From an uncultured Candidatus Saccharibacteria bacterium (GTDB taxonomy: Bacteria > Patescibacteriota > Saccharimonadia > Saccharimonadales > Saccharimonadaceae): a DNA stretch of 11,604 nucleotides. The DNA lies in the NCBI GenBank assembly GCA_937898545.1, contig CALEJV010000001.1, positions 1 to 11,604 on the forward strand, read 5' to 3'. The notes under the pieces are model-generated. The model ran no database searches and was not told the DNA's origin. It saw only the letters and a program-made list of their open reading frames with translations. The position numbers and the translations under genes are program-made. Within the stretch, counting starts at the first letter, position 1, and every line of letters starts with the position of its first letter. Below, in pieces: positions 1 through 5,890 of the stretch.

Positions 1-70
1 GCTGAAAACAGATTATTGCAATCTGTTTTCACACTCCATCGGATGAAGTGTGGGGAGGGTGAGCTAGCGC
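1..70 (+). repeat. Family A structured repeat, copy A1 (right half only)
   Basis: This is the right half of the element seen whole at 2182-2336. It starts with a hairpin, AAAACAGATT (5-14) pairing with AATCTGTTTT (20-29). A second imperfect hairpin follows at 30-52 (CACACT ... AGTGTG), then the arm GGGGAGGGTGAGC (52-64) and the boundary TAGCGC. The first hairpin differs completely in sequence from that of copy A2 (2270-2293) but occupies the same place, while the flanking bases are conserved. The left half would lie before base 1. The hairpin ends in TTTT on both strands, so it could also act as a weak terminator. Confidence 0.8.
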
Positions 71-110
71 TAGGAAAAGCAAAAAACCTGCGATTCCTTT
101 CGTGAACCTC

Positions 111-139
111 TTGCGATTTTTGGTAATTGCTGCTACTAT
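111..139 (+). promoter_or_regulatory. Promoter of tRNA-Asp
   Basis: TTGCGA (111-116) and TACTAT (134-139) are separated by 17 bases. TGC directly before the -10 makes it an extended -10. Transcription would begin near 146, about 7 bases before the mature tRNA. Confidence 0.7.
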
Positions 140-152
140 TGATCTAGCCTAT

Positions 153-230
153 GCGCTCGTAGTGAAGATGGCCTATCACGTCTCCCTGTCACGGAGAAGA
201 TCGCCGGTTCGAATCCGGTCGAGCGCGCCA
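153..230 (+). tRNA. tRNA-Asp (anticodon GTC)
   Basis: The cloverleaf is complete. The acceptor stem GCGCTCG (153-159) pairs perfectly with CGAGCGC (220-226). The anticodon stem is TCTCC/GGAGA (181-185/193-197), with loop CTGTCAC and GTC at 188-190. The T arm carries the usual GGTTCGAATCC. The discriminator is G (227), as expected for Asp, and CCA is encoded at 228-230. It has its own promoter upstream and an intrinsic terminator downstream, so it appears to be a single-gene unit. Confidence 0.97.
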
Positions 231-244
231 GTATTGGATGCGAT

Positions 245-280
245 ACACCCTCTTGCAGTGCGTCAAGTGGGTGTTTTTAT
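245..280 (+). terminator. Intrinsic terminator of tRNA-Asp
   Basis: ACACCC-T-CTTG (245-255) pairs with CAAG-T-GGGTGT (264-274), and a T-rich tail follows. It sits 15 bases after the tRNA. Confidence 0.85.
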
Positions 281-342
281 TTAGTGCACGAATAACCCCT
301 GTTGTAGCTCACATCATCATCACCTCAACCCTCACACATCAC

Positions 343-370
343 AAAAACACCTCTGAGAGAGGTGTTTTTT
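343..370 (-). terminator. Intrinsic terminator of ndk (bidirectional)
   Basis: AAAACACCTCT and AGAGGTGTTTT form an 11-bp stem with a 3-base loop, flanked by A and T runs. It lies about 20 bases beyond the ndk stop and could also stop plus-strand read-through. Confidence 0.85.
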
Positions 371-391
371 GCAGCAGTCCGATGCCAACGC

Positions 392-922
392 TTAGCGCGT
401 AAACTTCTCATGCAATGCATGGTACTCGTAGATTTCGTCGTCTGAGAACCAGTGGTTAATCTCTTGCTCGGCTTCCTCAGGGTTGCCCGAAGCGTGGATG
501 AGGTTAGGCACGCCCTTGTCTTCGTCGTTGGCATAGCCAAAGCTCATGTGCGAGTAGTCGCCGCGAATCGTCCCCATCTCGGCAGCCATTGGTTCGGTGG
601 GGCCCACCAGCTTGCGCACCAGCTTGACAGCCTCTACTCCCTCAAACACCATGGCAATAACTGGCCCCTGCATCATGAAGTCCAGCGTCACCCCAAAGGC
701 GTGCTTGCCACGGCGCGACACCATCTTGCCAATTTCCTCGTAGTGGCGGTAGTAATGATCGCGCGTTGGAGCAATCATCTTAACAGCCACAATCTTGAGG
801 CCCACCCGCTCAAAACGGGTCAAAATCTCGCCAACAATTCCCCGCTGCACAGCGTCTGGCTTGAAGACGACCAAGGTCTTTTGCACATTATTATTGTTGG
901 GCACCGCTGTTGTTTCGCTCAT
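392..922 (-). CDS. ndk: Nucleoside diphosphate kinase
   Basis: Transfers the gamma phosphate of NTPs to NDPs through a phosphohistidine, balancing cytoplasmic nucleotide pools. The 176-residue protein shows the family signatures: TLVVFKPDAVQRG near residues 16-28 (nucleotide-binding Lys21), GPTEP (Thr109), GTIRGDY (Arg120), and NLIHASGNPEEA with Asn140 and catalytic His143. It is longer than the usual 140-150 residues, with a short N-terminal extension and about nine extra residues (around 124-138) between the GTIRGD strand and the Asn/His motif. The ATG at 922 is preceded by AAGGAG (927-932 on the opposite strand) at a 4-base gap. It is a single-gene unit between terminator 343-370 and its own promoter. 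Identification is secure; the effect of the extra segment is unknown. Confidence 0.97.
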   Translation of the reverse strand: MSETTAVPNNNNVQKTLVVFKPDAVQRGIVGEILTRFERVGLKIVAVKMIAPTRDHYYRHYEEIGKMVSRRGKHAFGVTLDFMMQGPVIAMVFEGVEAVKLVRKLVGPTEPMAAEMGTIRGDYSHMSFGYANDEDKGVPNLIHASGNPEEAEQEINHWFSDDEIYEYHALHEKFTR

Positions 923-926
923 AAAG

Positions 927-956
927 CTCCTTATTGTTAGGTTTGCTTGTATTATA
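927..956 (-). promoter_or_regulatory. ndk promoter -10 and ribosome binding site
   Basis: On the minus strand a perfect TATAAT (951-956) is followed by a short leader with AAGGAG (927-932) just before the ATG. No good -35 is visible; TTTCGC at 17-base spacing is the closest. Confidence 0.55.
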
Positions 957-1014
957 GCGTATTGTGAGTGATCGCGAAAATGGAAGGTGCCAGAACTGTG
1001 TATTGCACCATAGC

Positions 1015-1105
1015 TTACTGGACAAGAAAATATCTGGAGGCCAGCAACACCGTATGCGGGTATGCTCTATCATATAATCTGGCCGAAACATTTTCGGTCC
1101 AGTAA
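1015..1105. repeat. Family B structured repeat, copy B1
   Basis: A 91-base foldback element between the divergent ndk and xer genes. Three stacked helices can form: TTACTGGAC (1015-1023) with GTCCAGTAA (1097-1105), GAAAAT (1026-1031) with ATTTTC (1090-1095), and GGCCAG (1039-1044) with CTGGCC (1079-1084). Its reverse complement aligns along nearly its whole length with 7729-7820, including a 19-of-20 match. The outer helix differs between the copies in a pairing-preserving way. No coding frame is evident and no target-site duplication is seen. It could be a small RNA, a cis structure or a miniature mobile element. Confidence 0.7.
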
Positions 1106-1193
1106 ACTACGGCGCTGGCTAACAAAACAATCATATGGTCAGATACGATACCCCTGCCGACACCTGATGCTCTACCTCTCTGTCTATATATTG

Positions 1194-1202
1194 TGGTATA
1201 CT
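1194..1202 (+). promoter_or_regulatory. Extended -10 promoter of the recombinase gene
   Basis: TG at 1194-1195 and TATACT at 1197-1202 form an extended -10. No -35 is evident. The expected start of transcription, about 7 bases on, is at or next to the ATG at 1210, so the mRNA would be leaderless. No Shine-Dalgarno sequence precedes that ATG. Confidence 0.6.
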
Positions 1203-1209
1203 ATGGCAA

Positions 1210-2151
1210 ATGGCACAGCACTATTATATGCAAGATTTGATCATTGACTTCATCGAATATATGGAGGTGGAGCGCGGCCGATCGTCCAAAACAGCGGAGA
1301 ACTACAAACACTACCTCGAGCGCTTCGTTGAGTTTGCTGGTGCTGAGTTGACGGTCGATCAGATCACGCCCGAGTTGGTGCGGCGCTACCGCCTCTGGCT
1401 CAATCGCTACCAAAGCGTCTATGGCGAGGAGCTCGGCATGCTCACCCAGAGCTACCACCTCATCGCGCTGCGCGGCTTCCTCAACTACCTCTCCAAGCGC
1501 GACATCACCAGCCTCTCACCGAGCAAGATCGAGCTCCCCAAGACGCACAAACGGCAAGTCACCTTCCTCCATTATGACGAAGTAGAGCGGATGATTGATG
1601 CCGTGCCAAGCGATGGCAAAGAAGCCAACTTGCGCGACAAAGCCATCATCGAGCTGCTCTTCTCCAGTGGTCTGCGCGTCTCGGAGCTTGTCAATCTCAA
1701 TCGCGACCACATCAACCTCAAGCGCCGCGAGTTCATGGTGCGTGGTAAGGGCCAAAAAGACCGTCCAGTCTTCGTCAGTAGCCGTGCTGCCGAGCAGATC
1801 GAGACCTACCTCAGCGCCCGGCATGATTCGCTCGACCCGCTTTTCATCAGCTATAGTCGCAACCACGGTGCCACAAACACCAGTGGCGACTTCCGCCGCC
1901 TCACGACGCGCAGTGTGCAATCGATGATTGGCAAATATGCCCGCCTCGCTGGCATCACCAAGCACGTCAGCCCCCACACTATGCGCCACAGCTTCGCGAC
2001 CGACCTATTGATGAACGGTGCCGACCTGCGCAGTGTCCAGAGCATGCTCGGCCACAGTAACATCAGCACCACACAGGTCTACACCCACGTCACCGATCAA
2101 CACCTGCGCGACATCTTCGAGCAATTTCATAGCGGGAGAGAACAGGGGTAA
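1210..2151 (+). CDS. xerD: XerC/XerD-type tyrosine recombinase
   Basis: A 313-residue site-specific recombinase of the Xer class, which resolves chromosome dimers at dif in organisms with an orthodox system. The N-terminal SAM-like core-binding domain spans about residues 8-95. The catalytic domain, about 112-300, has every active-site residue: Arg156 in SSGLRVSEL, Lys180 in VRGKGQKDR, His256 and Arg259 in SPHTMRH, His282 in GHSNISTT, and nucleophile Tyr291 in VYTHV. Length is normal for the family. The start at 1210 is chosen because an extended -10 ends 8 bases upstream, fitting leaderless expression; an in-frame ATG at 1228 (MQDLIIDF) would match typical Xer N-termini equally well. A complete family A repeat begins 30 bases after the stop. 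With only one such gene visible, XerC versus XerD versus a phage-type integrase cannot be settled, though the sequence style favours a housekeeping Xer. Confidence 0.92.
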   Translation: MAQHYYMQDLIIDFIEYMEVERGRSSKTAENYKHYLERFVEFAGAELTVDQITPELVRRYRLWLNRYQSVYGEELGMLTQSYHLIALRGFLNYLSKRDITSLSPSKIELPKTHKRQVTFLHYDEVERMIDAVPSDGKEANLRDKAIIELLFSSGLRVSELVNLNRDHINLKRREFMVRGKGQKDRPVFVSSRAAEQIETYLSARHDSLDPLFISYSRNHGATNTSGDFRRLTTRSVQSMIGKYARLAGITKHVSPHTMRHSFATDLLMNGADLRSVQSMLGHSNISTTQVYTHVTDQHLRDIFEQFHSGREQG

Positions 2152-2181
2152 AGATTCACAACCAGAATAAACTGGGTGTTC

Positions 2182-2336
2182 TCTCACGCTCACCCTCCCC
2201 ACACTCCCTCCTCAGGAACACTATAAGGGTCGATACTCCCCAAGTATCGACCTCTTGCGTTGGGCTGAGAATCTGTCAGCACAATGACAGATTATCACAC
2301 TCCATCAGATGAAGTATGGGGAGGGTGAGCTAACGC
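2182..2336 (+). repeat. Family A structured repeat, copy A2 (complete)
   Basis: The reference copy, 155 bases, in the convergent gap between the recombinase and minor pilin genes. The outer arms 2188-2205 and 2313-2330 are complementary at 17 of 18 positions (GCTCACCCTCCCC against GGGGAGGGTGAGC). Inside are hairpin A, GGTCGATACT/AGTATCGACC (2228-2237/2243-2252), and hairpin B, AATCTGTCA/TGACAGATT (2270-2278/2285-2293), giving a three-way junction. The two halves also resemble each other in inverted orientation (arm, a CTCCNTCC-like segment, then hairpin), so the element looks like two related modules facing each other. Related copies are at 1-70, 8608-8740, 10535-10590 and 11531-11604. No reading frame is evident. 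Confidence 0.85.
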
Positions 2337-2464
2337 AAAGAGAGCGGAGTTTCTACTGAGATGTTTCGTATATTTTGGCACCCACTTAGCCGCTAACTCC
2401 TATTATTTTATTCAGCAACTAAACCAACTGCCATAGCACCATTTAATTAAGTACTGCGTTCATC

Positions 2465-2486
2465 ACCCAAAACTGCTGATTCAGCA
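2465..2486 (-). terminator. Possible weak terminator of the minor pilin operon
   Basis: On the minus strand a short stem, TGCTG AAT CAGCA (2474-2486), is followed by GTTTTGGGT, about 45 bases after the operon's last stop. The stem is only 5 bp and the T run 4, so it is weak. Nothing else is recognised in the AT-rich stretch 2337-2531. Confidence 0.35.
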
Positions 2487-2531
2487 TGGAAATTTATTAT
2501 ATTTCTAGCTATTTAGCTACGGCAAGGATCC

Positions 2532-3692
2532 CTACGGATTACACGACGTGCCCAGTGGCCCGGCTTCGTCGTTGGTGACGTAGAAGTTTTTGCAGAGGCT
2601 GCCAGTGATGTCGACGCCTTGCTCTGGGAAGGTGAAGCTACCGTTGGTATTGAAGCCGACATTGACGCGGCTTTTGATGCGGCGAAAGATGGTGTCTGCC
2701 CGGCCGGTGGAGTCGATTTCGGGCTGGACGGTATCGAACTTCGTCACGCTATTTGCTCGTTTGAGCGAGATCTTGACTGCTGAGGCTTTGTACAGGCTGG
2801 TCACGCGCAAGAACGCCACACGCGAGCCAGCTGGTACAGACTCGCCACCAGCCATTTGGAGAACGGCCTGACAGGCATAGCCACCACCAGTGTAGCGCGC
2901 GTTGGAGCACGGCACGGCATTAACGGTCGTCTGAGCACCACTGTCGCTATTGGCGCGCAGGCCAGGGCGTTGGACGGTGAGCGGGTTCGCATTGTCGGTG
3001 ATGATGCTGGGGCGCAAGAAGTTGGTCGACACCTGGGCGCTATCGAGCTCGCTTAGGCTGACGCTTGTCTTGGTGGGCAAGACAGCCTGCGCTCGGATGA
3101 GAGCTGGCGCGTTGGGGCTCCACTGGTCTTTGCGTGGCAACGAGCGGAGGTCGCCAGAGGTTGGCGTCTCGATGGAGGCAACTTCGTTGTCGCTGTTTTT
3201 CTTGCGCATCCACTCGATCTGCACACTATCAAAGGCATCTGCACCAACCAACGGGATAACAGTCGACTCCCCTTCTGCAAGGTCGAGTTTGACGTCTTCA
3301 GTCTTGGCCTCGATCTTGACGCAGGTGTAGGCTTGGTTAAGCGTGCTGCTACCACTACTCGTCTTGATGGTGGTCTCACCACTGACGGACGACACCACAC
3401 CAGCTGCTGCCACGGTGTTGCAACGCTGCTGCTCAATGGCGCGGCGAGCCCGCTCATTACCCTTGAGAGCCGCACGAATGACACGCTTGCCATCCTCTAC
3501 TCCAGCGACCGCCGAGTCGTAGGCACTCTGCGAAAGGTCGTTGTTGCTGGCGCGCTGTTGCTCCTGCACCATCAGGCGGATGAAGCTCACTGTCACCACT
3601 GCAATCAACACAGTCGAAAACATCACCACAAAGAGCGACACCATACCGGCCTGCCGCTGCTTGTTGCTATGCTGTTGCATCCCCCTCATCAT
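2532..3692 (-). CDS. GspK/PilX-like minor pilin (large, lacks Glu5)
   Basis: Last gene of a four-gene minor pilin operon. The 386-residue protein begins with a basic leader ending in QRQAG, then a hydrophobic helix (MVSLFVVMFSTVLIAVVTV, about residues 17-40), which is a prepilin-type N-terminus with cleavage expected after Gly16. Position +5 of the mature protein is Phe, not the Glu found in most pilins. Loss of Glu5 and unusually large size are the hallmarks of GspK/PilX-type tip subunits, which cap an H-I-J-K complex that primes pilus assembly. The globular part is rich in Ser, Thr and Val, with several Cys. The ATG at 3692 starts one base after the preceding stop; in-frame ATGs at 3689 and 3680 are alternatives. 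Family identity comes from architecture and operon position and is not certain. Confidence 0.75.
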   Translation of the reverse strand: MMRGMQQHSNKQRQAGMVSLFVVMFSTVLIAVVTVSFIRLMVQEQQRASNNDLSQSAYDSAVAGVEDGKRVIRAALKGNERARRAIEQQRCNTVAAAGVVSSVSGETTIKTSSGSSTLNQAYTCVKIEAKTEDVKLDLAEGESTVIPLVGADAFDSVQIEWMRKKNSDNEVASIETPTSGDLRSLPRKDQWSPNAPALIRAQAVLPTKTSVSLSELDSAQVSTNFLRPSIITDNANPLTVQRPGLRANSDSGAQTTVNAVPCSNARYTGGGYACQAVLQMAGGESVPAGSRVAFLRVTSLYKASAVKISLKRANSVTKFDTVQPEIDSTGRADTIFRRIKSRVNVGFNTNGSFTFPEQGVDITGSLCKNFYVTNDEAGPLGTSCNP

Positions 3693-3693
3693 C

Positions 3694-4443
3694 CTACCCC
3701 TGTATCAATGTCTCAAAAATATTAATGGCGCAGAAGTTATAATTGGCACTGTCGTTCGTGGGCGGCTTGCAGGTCTGGTTGGCAGTGTTGATCGTATCTT
3801 GCTGGTTGGTGCCAATGACGAAGCGGAGGCGGTAGATAGTGTGTGTGCCCTCGGTCGATTCGATAACGGGATTGATCTGCAGATCGCGCAGCGCCAAATC
3901 CCCCTCACGTGAGCCTAGCAGCTCCGTTGCTTTGCTAAGAAATACATCGGTCGAGTATGTGCCACGAGCCGTTGGGTTGCAATACTGTGCACCAGCATCA
4001 GCCACACGGGCGAGGACAATCATATCACCGCGCACATCACCCTGGCGTGTGTCGTTTTGGTAGCGGATGGCACTGCCTTGCTGTAGCTTGGCAGCCGGGC
4101 TCCACACATACGACATCGTACCAAAGCACAGGCGCCCCAGCCCACCACCTTTGTCTGGCGACACATAGCGGATCCCATCTGCCGAGGCCAAGGCATCGCG
4201 CCGGAAGGAATCGGCCACATCGCGCCCCGCGAGGTTGATCGACTTGAGCGTCACCCCCTTTGTATACAGACCGATGATCTGCAGCGTGGAGGTCGTAATG
4301 GCAATGAGTAGCACCGAGAGGAAGCTCATCGCCAGTAGTAGTTCGATGAGAGTGAAGCCCAGCTCTCCGCGCCGTGCGGCCTGCCGTGCTAGGTGCTGCC
4401 GCGGCTTCTCTCCCTGTGTTTTACCCCTGTTAGCGCGCCACAT
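3694..4443 (-). CDS. GspJ/PilW-like minor pilin
   Basis: Third gene of the minor pilin operon, 249 residues. A long basic leader of 29 residues ends in RRGELG, followed by FTLIELLLAMSFLSVLLIAI, the classical prepilin signature (cleavage after Gly29, Glu5 present at residue 34). The remainder is a periplasm/exterior-facing globular domain. The start lies 14 bases inside the end of the preceding gene, with a GAGG element about 7 bases before the ATG, suggesting coupled translation. Position between an I-like and a K-like subunit, and the J-like size, support assignment as the GspJ/PilW equivalent. Confidence 0.78.
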   Translation of the reverse strand: MWRANRGKTQGEKPRQHLARQAARRGELGFTLIELLLAMSFLSVLLIAITTSTLQIIGLYTKGVTLKSINLAGRDVADSFRRDALASADGIRYVSPDKGGGLGRLCFGTMSYVWSPAAKLQQGSAIRYQNDTRQGDVRGDMIVLARVADAGAQYCNPTARGTYSTDVFLSKATELLGSREGDLALRDLQINPVIESTEGTHTIYRLRFVIGTNQQDTINTANQTCKPPTNDSANYNFCAINIFETLIQG

Positions 4444-5032
4444 CGTATAACCTCGTTACGGTGCCAATCGTCATTGGCTTATCACTCGCTACAGTCGGCC
4501 AGCAGGCAGAGACATACACATCGTAGGCAAGGTTGGCATTGGCACCCTCTGCCTTGACAATCTGGACGAAGAGTCCCTGTGCCCGCGGATCGTTACCAAA
4601 GTCTACCTTGCTGTAGGTCGTCGGTTCGGGCTGGTAGCTCGCGTTGGTCGGCTCGAAGAGGCGGATGACCTGCTTGCCCGTGGCAGCATCGGCCCGCGGT
4701 GCAACAAAGAATGCGCCGCGCCCCCGCAATGTATCTGGCGAAAGGCGGCAGTTGCTCTCGGCGAGCTCGCTCAGCGTGATGGGCGTGGTCGTACCTACCT
4801 TGCCTTTGATAGTCTCCCACAGCTGCTGGTTAACCGCCTGCTGAGCAGTCCGAATCAGCAGCACCTGCGAGTCGATCTGCTGCCGCACCTGCGTTACCTC
4901 CAAAGAGCGCTGCGCCAGCGCCATACCTTGGTTCATAATCATAAACGCCCCCACAATCACCATACTAAACAGCACGAAGGCAAACATCACCTCGATGATC
5001 GTATCACCCCGCTCATGGCGACGCTCTAGCAT
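4430..5032 (-). CDS. GspI/PilV-like minor pilin
   Basis: Second gene of the minor pilin operon, 200 residues. A very short leader (MLERRHERG) is followed by DTIIEVMFAFVLFSMVIVGAF (about residues 10-30), a prepilin N-terminus with Glu5 kept. The +1 residue is Asp instead of the usual Phe or Met, which is uncommon but compatible with peptidase cleavage after Gly9. The start overlaps the previous stop by 7 bases (ATGCTAG), and GGAGG lies 9 bases upstream inside the preceding gene, so it is clearly translated from the same mRNA. Small size and second position match GspI/PilV subunits. Confidence 0.78.
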   Translation of the reverse strand: MLERRHERGDTIIEVMFAFVLFSMVIVGAFMIMNQGMALAQRSLEVTQVRQQIDSQVLLIRTAQQAVNQQLWETIKGKVGTTTPITLSELAESNCRLSPDTLRGRGAFFVAPRADAATGKQVIRLFEPTNASYQPEPTTYSKVDFGNDPRAQGLFVQIVKAEGANANLAYDVYVSACWPTVASDKPMTIGTVTRLYDVAR

Positions 5033-5736
5033 TGGCCTATTCCTCCACCGATCAGCTTCACACTGCTGGCCGCGCTGCCACCTCGGGCAATCACCGCCCC
5101 ACTAATACCAGTAAAGACCAAGCCGTCGGGGTCAATACAGAGGTTGGTGTCGCCTTTTTGGGCGTCATTATCAGGCGAGAGGACGGTCATCGGGTTGTCT
5201 GTGTTGCCAATATAGGTCTTGATGGCACCGCTGGAGGGCGAGCGCACGATCAAATACGAGTGGCGTGCACCCTGCCGCAGCGCCGTCTCCCAGGCTAGCT
5301 CGTAGGTAGTCGTTTGGCTGGCGGTGTCCGACTGGACAAGCCCCGAGCGAGTCAGCGCCTCATAATCCGTTGCTGCAGTTGAGCCATCACGCGTGGCATA
5401 GATCGTCCGCGCTATGAGGCTTCGGCCATCACGGCCAGTGGTAATGAACCGCCCAATAATAGTGCACTCGCTTGTGCCCGGCACCTGCGGAGTAATGCTC
5501 TGGCTAATGCCGCTGGTGCTACAGCCAAGGTTGCGGTCGTGATCATTCTGGACATTCACCACCCGGTCATACTCCCCCTGGAAGAAGCTCACCAGCGAAT
5601 GGGTGGCATCGCGGTAGCGCTGGGCATTGACCGTCGCGCCCACACCCACCATAATCCCGGCTGCCATTGCCCCACTCACCGCCAAAAACAGCATCATCTC
5701 AATAATGGTGAACCCTGGCTTCACTGGCATACTCAT
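5026..5736 (-). CDS. GspH/FimU-like minor pilin
   Basis: First gene of the minor pilin operon. After MSMPVKPG comes FTIIEMMLFLAVSGAMAAGI, a type IV prepilin signature with cleavage after Gly8 and Glu5 present; the rest is a globular domain ending in Cys. The protein has 236 residues from the ATG at 5736. A longer frame reaching TTG at 5757 is rejected because the promoter -10 (5746-5751) lies inside it. ATG 5730 is an alternative start, 8 bases after GAGAGG and better placed for ribosome binding. The 5' leader would be only a few bases. Together with the I-, J- and K-like genes it probably forms the pilus-priming tip complex. Confidence 0.8.
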   Translation of the reverse strand: MSMPVKPGFTIIEMMLFLAVSGAMAAGIMVGVGATVNAQRYRDATHSLVSFFQGEYDRVVNVQNDHDRNLGCSTSGISQSITPQVPGTSECTIIGRFITTGRDGRSLIARTIYATRDGSTAATDYEALTRSGLVQSDTASQTTTYELAWETALRQGARHSYLIVRSPSSGAIKTYIGNTDNPMTVLSPDNDAQKGDTNLCIDPDGLVFTGISGAVIARGGSAASSVKLIGGGIGQC

Positions 5737-5745
5737 AACCTCTCT

Positions 5746-5754
5746 AGTATAGCA
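5746..5754 (-). promoter_or_regulatory. Extended -10 promoter of the minor pilin operon
   Basis: On the minus strand TGC precedes TATACT (5746-5751), then AGAGAGGTT and the ATG. The block TGCTATACTAGnGAGGT is shared with the prepilin peptidase promoter (7624-7632), suggesting that the two pilus units are expressed alike. Confidence 0.65.
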
Positions 5755-5833
5755 CAAGCAGCATTAGCAGCACAGGGCGATGAGGCAATTCTGGGGAGAG
5801 ACAATACCTCTGCAAAGCTCAGGCAAAGAACGC

Positions 5834-5861
5834 AAAAACCAGCCGCTCCCAGGCTGGTTTT
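5834..5861 (-). terminator. Bidirectional intrinsic terminator after the 5891-6643 gene
   Basis: AAAACCAGCC (5835-5844) pairs with GGCTGGTTTT (5852-5861) around a 7-base loop, and the minus-strand tail is TTTTT. It separates the unrecognised gene from the minor pilin operon. Confidence 0.85.
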
Positions 5862-5890
5862 ACTCAGCTCACTTTGAGTGATTTTATTGC

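Noticed and set aside
106..115. ACCTCTTGCG before tRNA-Asp, also found at the end of the left module of family A
   Set aside because: It is a 10-base match without the hairpin before it, overlaps the tRNA promoter, and is probably chance.
452..940. Plus-strand open frame opposite ndk
   Set aside because: It is an antisense shadow of an unmistakable ndk gene.
1073..1078. TATAAT on the plus strand as a promoter for the recombinase
   Set aside because: It lies in the loop of repeat B1, has no -35, and is about 130 bases from the gene; the extended -10 at 1194-1202 is better placed.
891..1091. Minus-strand frame upstream of ndk
   Set aside because: It overlaps the ndk start and promoter and crosses repeat B1; its composition is not protein-like.
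2182..2336. Integron attC/attI site next to the recombinase
   Set aside because: The recombinase lacks the extra IntI region in what I can read, copies do not punctuate single-gene cassettes, and no GTTRRRY/RYYYAAC core sites are evident.
2337..2531. dif site near the recombinase (AT-rich partial palindromes around 2440 and 2489-2505)
   Set aside because: None matches the 28-base two-arm dif layout with recognisable XerC and XerD half-sites.
5737..5757. Longer start (TTG at 5757) for the first minor pilin
   Set aside because: The -10 box at 5746-5751 would lie inside the coding sequence, and the prepilin leader is normal from 5736 or 5730.
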